From: an uncultured Pseudomonadota bacterium
Lineage (GTDB): Bacteria > Pseudomonadota > Gammaproteobacteria > Steroidobacterales > Steroidobacteraceae
NCBI GenBank assembly: GCA_903927005.1
Contig: CAIYLH010000115.1
Span: 113,887-177,886, forward strand
Length of the DNA: 64,000 nt
Reading direction: 5' to 3'
Part shown: piece after piece, positions 59,901 through 64,000 of the stretch
Numbering within the stretch: position 1 is the stretch's first letter
Layout of the letters: the number at the start of each line of letters is the position of its first letter
The notes under the pieces: generated by a model
Told to the model about the DNA's origin: nothing
The model's database searches: none
Seen by the model: only the letters and a program-made list of their open reading frames with translations
Made by a program: the position numbers and the translations under genes

Positions 59901-61213
59901 GCAAGCTCCGAACCGCGCAACTGCACCTGCAGAGAATTCTTCTCGACCGACAGCGCCACCGTCGCGCCGGAAACGTCGATCAGCGCATCGGATGCGACGT
60001 AGATCCGCGACGAATCCGGCGCCGCTCCCGCAACCGCGTTCGCCGGTTGCGCTGAGATCGTGACGTTGCCACTGTTGGCAACCACCTGGGCTGCGCTCTC
60101 TATGAGGACAGAACCGCCGTCAAGCTCAATGAGCGACTTTGGCTGCGCCGTCGCATCGACCGCAGTATCGGTCGTCGAGCCTTCGAGGGTTACAGCAGTA
60201 GTGCTGCCGGGCCCGAGCGTCAGCGTGCCGGTCCTGTTGAACTGCAGCCGACCCGGGGTATCGAGTTGCGCCGAGCTCGTGTCACGGGCCTGCAGCACGA
60301 TGGACCCATTCACCCGCGTAGTGGTGGTCGCAGACACACGGCCACCCTGATTTACGGCCAGGCCCGCGATCGTGACGTTGCCACGATTGGCGATGATCTC
60401 GCCCACGCCACCGGCCCCACCAGTGGCGCTGTCGTTGGTCGCCGTACCGCCGTTGCCGACCTCAACCAACAGGCCGCGAACGTTCGGGTCGGAGCTGACC
60501 GCGAGGAATACCCGCTGACCGGCCGCTATGATCGTTTGCCCGTCGGGCGTGCTGATCCGGCCGCCGTTTTCCACGTTCGGCGCAAACAGCATTACCTGGC
60601 CACCGGCAGCGTCTACCGTGGCGCCGTTCTGCACCATGATGTCGCCGCTCAGCAGCGGACGCCCAAGCGCATCAGTGTAGGGCTGAAAGGCGGCGGACTG
60701 GACGGAGGACGCATTGCCGATGCCGAGCTTCAACGCGTCGGCGCTGATATTCAGGCTCGACGCAAGCAGGCCACCGACATTCACCACAGCGGTTTTGCCG
60801 AACAGGAAGCCGTTCTGGTTCAGCAGGTATACCGTACCGTTGGAATTGAGGCTGCCGAAGATCTTACTGGCGTCACCCTGGAAGATCCGGTTGACCGAGA
60901 TCGACGACGCCGTCGGCTGCACGAAGTTCACGGTGCCGTCGGCCGAAATATTGAAGCTCTGCCAGTTCAGGACCGCTGTCGCCGTCGTTTGCGTGATAGT
61001 CGCCGTTCGGGTACCGAGCACGAGCGACGCGGCGCCCTGCGAGACCAGTGCGGAAGGACCGGCGACACCGCACAATCCCGCAGCGCAGGCAACCGGCAGG
61101 TCCAGTGCAAGCGCTGGCGAGCCGAACACCGTGGCAAAGGCGAGCGTGCCGACGACAATGCGGCTGCCTCTATAGAGCCAGAAGATGCCTGTGGTGACGA
61201 AACTATCCATCAT
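50918..61213 (-). CDS. Giant FHA-like TPS exoprotein (~3,431 aa, beta-helix, DUF3739-type C-terminal region)
   Basis: Signal peptide and TPS domain (ITQTTATAVLNWQSFNISADGTVNFVQP, SSISVNRI, YLLNQNGFLFG); repeated (I/V)D(V/L/A)SGG units; start at tandem ATGs 61213/61210 since the longer ORF overlaps fhaC-like gene. Confidence 0.93.
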   Translation of the reverse strand: MMDSFVTTGIFWLYRGSRIVVGTLAFATVFGSPALALDLPVACAAGLCGVAGPSALVSQGAASLVLGTRTATITQTTATAVLNWQSFNISADGTVNFVQPTASSISVNRIFQGDASKIFGSLNSNGTVYLLNQNGFLFGKTAVVNVGGLLASSLNISADALKLGIGNASSVQSAAFQPYTDALGRPLLSGDIMVQNGATVDAAGGQVMLFAPNVENGGRISTPDGQTIIAAGQRVFLAVSSDPNVRGLLVEVGNGGTATNDSATGGAGGVGEIIANRGNVTIAGLAVNQGGRVSATTTTRVNGSIVLQARDTSSAQLDTPGRLQFNRTGTLTLGPGSTTAVTLEGSTTDTAVDATAQPKSLIELDGGSVLIESAAQVVANSGNVTISAQPANAVAGAAPDSSRIYVASDALIDVSGATVALSVEKNSLQVQLRGSELADNPAQRDGPLRGLTVWVDMRNHGVDANGNAWVGTPVADLTGDVSTIRRDVFERNLTGGTVTMSSTGSVIVSQGAKIDLSGGQIDWQSGYVRSSVLLGANGVAYNINAADPSRAYVGTLDSISVSDPHWGTAVSAASFGRDPRGVYTAGYVEGKDAGTLSIIAPGMILDGSIAGHATTGPLQRLIPTAVPAGQLYRSFDQAPLGGQLILGNSQAVTDSSQTEVLGNLAFGYGAVLPTLTNGLGAAFDPLRDVLPAGYVSVLSPDALGEAGISRLAVFAEGSIYVNPGLTLAPGAGGAVSFTAGRIGLGGVISAPGGTVSLTALPTVRFDGDLGLPLPGLYTTSGAAIQVGGEWINDNPMVGGPTLPLFTSGGKVALSVTGGSLVMPAGFLVDVSGGAQGTAAGGIVGGKGGSISITDKPGVYSNSPFLQTVFAPTLTGYALASGGSLAVALPALCLSSQACADPAAIGIKPSLLTDYGFASLSLSSTTTGLEVASDVNVHVSQLNLKLSPGITQVAQADSLSQLAERVLLPDYVRAPASLTLASTTPPDPTAPHGDLYIAAGASISTDALGSITLRTDSRILDDGRLVAPGGTITLDVLTLPNPLGLRSDQALWLGADAVIDVSGTVIYTPSAQGLYSGRILGGGSISLLAEAGYLMALPGAELDASGAEGLLDIRGGSSSAAYTRMDVASAGGAITLFGAEGIQFDATMHADGGAGASATSAHAPGGSLSVSVNGDLGTGASRSVVSFPSTPRVLTITAAEMPVGIAEGAIIPLALNGQGRIAAPLINAAGFDQIRLLAGDLLANTGSVPVAVAVGGVAFESGVTLSPRIGLIVNAPDIHGLGTGTVTLSAPYVALGSSDLQTQLINGAPLAGEATLAVSAGTLDLVGAFSLSGFAAEHLASSGDLRTVGVQLQGATSYVGQMVSAGALDLVAQQIYPTSLSSYTIQLPSIDSELGRLTIETAPGMAGAAYSAGGNLKLMAKQIDDAGYVRAPFGSVSLVAPTVNLLAGSVTSVSGAGLEVLFGETQGGLDWIYPLTPNVTQVYGTSGSALPPQKQLLISGATVNIAAGATIDVSGGGDLAAFEFTAGVGGTHDVLSNVVNPNLYAVLPGKQLSVMPGDPLAAQGASLVAGASVYLAGGNGLAAGVYTLLPARYALLPGAFLVKAVSGYTDIAASAPLAQFDGSVVMSGYRVYGNTGLGDTRSSGFDVMPGSYAYKQASYVLTSANTFFGSQASSAGLPVPRLPQDAGSLAINATLSATLAGTVNSAHLGAGTRGANVDLSSANLYVSATAANAPTGYVTLDPTQLNALGAESLLLGGTRTAVAGGATLTVGSSNVIIAGDASLVGQEILLAGRSSVQLAAGANVESQGAVVAVETPLFIQSGTALLRTSTGAQQSLVINGTGGVGSVTVAGGARLAGTGSIAFNSGGSLVFQGTLDAAGASVRLSSTLIGVGPVPVGFSGFALTPELIAGLASANLELSSPNGVQFFGNSTLALDRLALLAPGLSAQAAGASLTINAQDVVLGGPTASGLNATAGTGSLTISAATLDLSGGGFAVTGVAGTSITATRGVVAVGDGAFTSAGTLSITTPTLASSGAVDMSLTSTGALSIASSAPVAGSAPIVAGAGGRYQLQGTSVAVDAAIRMPGGQIVATATSGDVTLGSHAQLEAAGFAQTFDGQTVSARGGLVSLTANAGNVAIDAGATIDVSAGTGSGAGGALVLVASHGNAALDGHLKGSGGSGASGAALTVDAASFSMPSLVAINGAAGFTGALNARLRGPGDLVLATGDHLRTGDVQLTADQGSITVAGSIDASGPAGHGVTLAASGDVRVNGAIRADATASATRGGTIMLESATAAVYLGSASQLSVGGVSNSAGHSTPTSTGTVWVRLPRGSVNSVLNTDPASHQLTLDGAISGASQLVIEGYQSYAVAGSVGAAQVAADPSNPWYADAAAFMANASAITSALGRGADPAFSVVPGLELRSTGDLRLSSPWDLSAWRFGDTGMTPGALTVRAAGSFYVDQSLSDGFQGLDPYNGYFLIPGFGKSWSYRLAAGADLASSQPLAVSSLDRLAPSAGNLVVAAGLPSDFNGVNAPTFIRTGTGFIDIAAGRDLTLASQASVIYTVGEGSPLGLPLFDFDSGLQGNAYASGGGNVSIAVGRDVVGALSNQLYSNWLWRAGTSASAAGGYNASAWLVSYGNFEQGIGAFGGGDVSVVAGRNILDLGANVTTTGVPIGDGTASGTVTQSWGSGLLSVAAGGDIRGGKFLGMADGASLTAGGGVMLGSAGARSAALNPVLALGGGVFSVESRRTATVETVLNPTLMPRSSFQPVGNAVQAEFYSTYTDKSLVSVTSTGGNVVFANRTDSTDALAASLSAMSFTGFFSGYAPALHTYAPNLTAVAMSGSVIVQASMDLWPSAHGTLNLFGAQSVLFVSPSGRGGLHLTQSDMDPALIGVPMSPGVSLASLSLLDASSYYLDGTHAIGLLHGGAYAEDGLADTVPNRIVALTGDVALQPGDIGNRSMILSAKPIDIYAGRDIRDLGLNAQNIAPDSVDSVVAGRDIIYDAGRSNAGLLLQNSRSVDFSGPGEVLVQAGRDLNLLTSFGLTTSGNLSNTSLPSTGADLSVIAGVRGAPQYAAFIDKYLVGSAAYDKQLSDYLTTVTGAAPLSKAAALAAFQALGQNLQAGLIEKLFLAELRTGGRSAAAAGAGHNDYSRAFAALETLFPGSNPDLAAGQTNPNAGDILLYFSRIYTLSGGNIDLYAPGGQINVGLAAAPSTFGISKTPAQLGIVAQGTGSVSAVAYTDVQVNQSRVFAANGGNILIWSTEGNIDAGRGAKTAISAPPPVIRVDSNGQIVEVFPAALTGSGIQTIATSVGTSPGDVDLFAPHGVVNANDAGIVAGNLTIGATAVLGAGNISFSGTAVGVPVQSTGLGASLSAAASSGTAASGLNGGGVEGGERAANKAPLAETALNWLEVFVLGLGEDVCRPDDVECMRRQRHN

Positions 61214-61221
61214 GACCCCAT

Positions 61222-62964
61222 CTAGAACGTCAGTTTCAGGTTGAAATCGATTCGGCCATCGCCCGCGCGGGTTCGCGTGCCCCGCACCACCGGCGTCGAC
61301 CAGTCGATCATCGCGTCCAGCGCCTGACCGACTGCAAAGCGCATCCCAACACCCCAACCAGAGAGGTCCGTCCGCACGGCTCCGGATGAAATCTCCGACG
61401 ACAGCGGCTGTTGCATCATGCCGACGCCGCGGTCATAGAAAACCATGCCGCTGACGGCGACCGAGCGCAGGTGGGCCGTCGGACTACGCAGCTCGAGGGT
61501 GGCCGCGACGCCCGAATCCACCAGCGCCTCTGCATCAAGGTAGCCGCGGACCGAGTCGACACCGCCCAGCGCCAGCTGCTCGTTGCTGATCAGCGGCTGC
61601 TCCGAATACTGCAGCCCGATTCGCGCGCCAAGCGCCCATCCACCGCCGATTCGCCAGGTGGCCGACGAATTGTCGCGGAGGTACGCGAAGCCCGCGTGGG
61701 CTCCTGAGCGCTTGTACGCGAATGCTCTGTCGTCGGTCGCAAGGCCACGAATCGCGAGACTGACGCCTAACTGGTTCTGAACGTCGAACTTCTCCACCTG
61801 GTATGCAACACCGTGCTGTGCGGTCCAGAGCAGATAATGGATAGGCGTTCGTGCCGAGACGTCCTTGGACAGGCGAATGTCCTCGCCGAAGTCCTTCCAG
61901 TCGGGGCCGAACGACAGCGTCTGTGCGCCATTCGGACTGATCCCAAACGAACGGTTAAGCCGCAGCCCGACTATCGTGCCGTTGCCGATCACGGACAGCG
62001 TGCCGATTGCCGCCACGTCGCTCTTCGAGCGTATCGCATACCCCGACCAGGTGACGTCGTCGCGGCTCGTGTGCCCGAGATAACTAAGCGCTCCGACTTG
62101 CACTTCGGACGGCTGCTGTGGCGAGGTCTGGTACTGCAACCCAAGGGTCTCGGATCGCTGGAACATGTTCTCGTAGCTGAGCGACGCGACCAGGCGCGTC
62201 GGCGTTGTATCCGACGTATAGCGATTGTTCGCCTCCAGCGAAGCATGCAGTGGCAGATGGTCCTTGACGCCGAACTCAACCGCCAGCGTGCCCGGGGTGG
62301 AGCCGGGCTTGAGGGTCGGGGTGATCTCGCGATCACGCGCTTCGCCCGCGAGCGCCGTCAGTTGCGCCTGCAGCGCCGGCAGGTTCGGCACTTCACCGGC
62401 CTTGACCGATGGCAGCCGCGCGAGGATCCGGCGCTCCGAGTAATAGCGCGCCCCGTTGATGCGCACCTTCTCGATACGGCCCTCAGTCACCTGCAGCCGC
62501 ACGATGCCGTCATCGACCGATTGCTCGGGAATGTCGACCAGCACGGTTCCCAGACCTGCCTTGCGATAAGCCGCGACCAGCGCGTCCCGCGCCTGCTCCA
62601 CCGTCGCTAACGAGCGGTCCTCCCCGAGCAGCGGGTAGACGGCTTCCTCGATCACACGCACTGGCAACTGCGTGTTGCCAAGCACCCTAAATTCGAAAAT
62701 GGAAAAGCTGTCAGCCGCAGCCGGCGCCACCTCAGCGGTAGCGGGCAGCGACTCGGCGTGAACAACGGCCACGACGCAAAGCGTCGCAAGCAGTGCCGCG
62801 CATCCGACAGCGAAGGACTTGCGTCCCGCACGCGCGGCATCCAGCTGGCTTATATTGATTCTCGACCGCACGCGCCGACCTCTGAAGGACTTTTTTGAGG
62901 CAAAACCAGCAGGGCGATGTGGCAAGGGCCGCATCGAATGCTGGGAAGCCGTGATGGACCACAC
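61222..62964 (-). CDS. ShlB/FhaC/HecB-family TPS outer membrane transporter; exact start uncertain
   Basis: POTRA (FSIFEFRVLGNTQLPVRVIEEAVYPLLGEDRSLATVEQARDALVAAYRKAGLGTVLVDIPEQSVDDGIVRLQVTEGRIEKVRI), barrel, ALGGVDSVRGYLDAE (VRGY/F motif). Confidence 0.92.
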   Translation of the reverse strand: MWSITASQHSMRPLPHRPAGFASKKSFRGRRVRSRINISQLDAARAGRKSFAVGCAALLATLCVVAVVHAESLPATAEVAPAAADSFSIFEFRVLGNTQLPVRVIEEAVYPLLGEDRSLATVEQARDALVAAYRKAGLGTVLVDIPEQSVDDGIVRLQVTEGRIEKVRINGARYYSERRILARLPSVKAGEVPNLPALQAQLTALAGEARDREITPTLKPGSTPGTLAVEFGVKDHLPLHASLEANNRYTSDTTPTRLVASLSYENMFQRSETLGLQYQTSPQQPSEVQVGALSYLGHTSRDDVTWSGYAIRSKSDVAAIGTLSVIGNGTIVGLRLNRSFGISPNGAQTLSFGPDWKDFGEDIRLSKDVSARTPIHYLLWTAQHGVAYQVEKFDVQNQLGVSLAIRGLATDDRAFAYKRSGAHAGFAYLRDNSSATWRIGGGWALGARIGLQYSEQPLISNEQLALGGVDSVRGYLDAEALVDSGVAATLELRSPTAHLRSVAVSGMVFYDRGVGMMQQPLSSEISSGAVRTDLSGWGVGMRFAVGQALDAMIDWSTPVVRGTRTRAGDGRIDFNLKLTF

Positions 62965-63065
62965 AATCGGTCCGCGCGGCCAGAGTGGCGGCTGTACGTT
63001 TCAGCTTAATGTCAGATCGCGCCACTCAGGGTGAATACGCAACGTGACTAAAACGCGTGTATGAC

Positions 63066-63086
63066 AATTCGACGACAAGTCGAATT
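63066..63086. repeat. 21-bp dyad (8-bp perfect arms) upstream of the TPS operon
   Basis: AATTCGAC-GACAA-GTCGAATT. Confidence 0.6.
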
Positions 63087-63125
63087 ACACCTGAGTACCG
63101 GGCAGCGGCCGCTCTGGTGGCTCGC

Positions 63126-63824
63126 TCAGTTCTTCGCTATCGGCGAAAACCTCAGGACGGCGCCCTGCAGCAGGAACCGACCCAGCAGGTTCATCTGGCC
63201 AGCAGGTTCTGCGGCGACATCCCTGGCGCCGGCAACGATACGGTAGAAAGAAAGCTCGCTGCCTACCTGCTCAGTCGCGTCAAAGCCTGCCATTCCAAGT
63301 TCACGACCCGGGGCAGCAATACGTGCATTCAGTGGACCCCAGTTGGTTGCCGGCGTCCCTCGGCTGCGCAACACCAGGTGACCGCCCAAAGCTTTGAATT
63401 CATGGGACGCCGCCGCAAGGTAGCTATCGGCCACCGACACCGCCGTGACGATACTGAACGAAGTCCAGACACGCGGCGTCATGAGGTGCTCGCTGGCGCT
63501 CCCTGCAGAAACATAAAGCATCGAACCGGCAAAGCCATTAGGCCCTTGGCTCGACAGATCGGCCGCCAGCAATTGATAGGTCAGCCGGCCAGGCCCGAGG
63601 CGCGCGAAGTACCGCCCGTCCACCGTCCAACGCCCAGCAACTGCGAAAGCAGCGTCGACCGGTCCGAGATCAATGACCTCGCTCATTCCGGTCGTCTGGT
63701 TCACCAGCACGAGAAAAAGATCGGAGCTCTCGCCGGAACCCGGCGTACGTACCTGCCCAATGGCCAGTGACGCACAAAGCAGCAGCGCCATCACCAAAAA
63801 AATACGCAAATGCTGACGCAACAT
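63126..63824 (-). CDS. Hypothetical secreted protein
   Basis: Signal peptide MLRQHLRIFLVMALLLCASLAIG; no recognised family; same strand as the TPS operon. Confidence 0.65.
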   Translation of the reverse strand: MLRQHLRIFLVMALLLCASLAIGQVRTPGSGESSDLFLVLVNQTTGMSEVIDLGPVDAAFAVAGRWTVDGRYFARLGPGRLTYQLLAADLSSQGPNGFAGSMLYVSAGSASEHLMTPRVWTSFSIVTAVSVADSYLAAASHEFKALGGHLVLRSRGTPATNWGPLNARIAAPGRELGMAGFDATEQVGSELSFYRIVAGARDVAAEPAGQMNLLGRFLLQGAVLRFSPIAKN

Positions 63825-63861
63825 GACGGTACCTCCCCTAGCCGAGATGCTACCCCATAAA

Positions 63862-63900
63862 CAAAAAAGGGCGGCCCTGCTTGCGCAAGACCGCCCCTTG
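63862..63900 (-). terminator. Rho-independent terminator of the gene entering from the right edge
   Basis: Minus strand AAGGGGCGGTCTTGCGCAAGCAGGGCCGCCCTTTTTTG: GC-rich stem followed by T6. Confidence 0.75.
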
Positions 63901-63950
63901 AGGCTGTCCGTCCGACACGTCCGGGCGAGTCCCGGACGCGTCGTGCGGTG

Positions 63951-64000
63951 TCAGACGCCGCCGATCACGGGGCCCAGGTCGGGCTGCCCGCGGTGGTCTC
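63951..64000 (-). CDS. C-terminal fragment of a gene truncated by window edge (…DHRGQPDLGPVIGGV*)
   Basis: Open frame to TGA at 63951-63953 followed by a terminator; too short to identify. Confidence 0.35.
   Translation of the reverse strand, partial: DHRGQPDLGPVIGGV

Noticed and set aside
50396-61225. Many long plus-strand ORFs opposite the giant exoprotein (e.g. 50396-51832, 53723-54664, 56621-57958, 60266-61225)
   Set aside because: GC-codon-phase artefacts: compositionally biased Arg/Gln/His/Ala translations with no recognisable domain, opposite a well-supported 10-kb gene
61214-61357. 5' extension of the exoprotein ORF into the fhaC-like gene
   Set aside because: Signal peptide begins at tandem ATGs 61213/61210; the extension overlaps fhaC coding sequence in another frame
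1-64000. CRISPR arrays, tRNA/rRNA genes, transposases or integrases
   Set aside because: None recognised while reading; the repeats seen are short dyads, one direct-repeat pair and degenerate protein-level beta-helix repeats

Overview
GC-rich proteobacterial chromosome segment with three blocks, called by reading the supplied ORF translations (no database search was run). (1) 1-14,935: conserved housekeeping block: bamA (partial)-rseP-dxr-cdsA-uppS-frr-pyrH-tsf-rpsB on the minus strand, then map-glnD-dapC-dapD on plus. (2) ~15,267-41,734: exosortase A (XrtA/EpsH)-type exopolysaccharide locus: EpsD-like PPIase, PrsT-like TPR lipoprotein, fused exosortase/EpsI, polyprenyl-P sugar transferase, several glycosyltransferases, two FkbM-type methyltransferases, flippase, O-antigen ligase-like protein, ATPase, tyrosine autokinase, chain-length determinant, OM beta-barrel, export protein. 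It ends in a small secreted protein with a VPLPPAVWL...RRR (VPLPA/PEP-CTERM-like) tail and a small RHH-like regulator preceded by direct repeats. (3) ~42,095-62,964: the most interesting block. A two-partner-secretion pair (FhaC/ShlB-like transporter and a ~3,431-aa FHA-like exoprotein) sits in one apparent operon with an ExbB whose N-terminus carries DUF2341/LamG-like domains, an ExbD and a TonB-like protein. Convergent to it are a porin, a coiled-coil periplasmic protein, a SurA-like/DsbA-like hybrid and a TPR-GT41 (SPINDLY/HMW1C-like) glycosyltransferase. The exoprotein has only six cysteines, in three close pairs, one at the extreme C-terminus as in HMW1-type adhesins. I propose this as a candidate energised, glycosylated, disulfide-anchored giant-adhesin system. 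Several hairpins and a possible leader switch are reported as separate, weaker observations.
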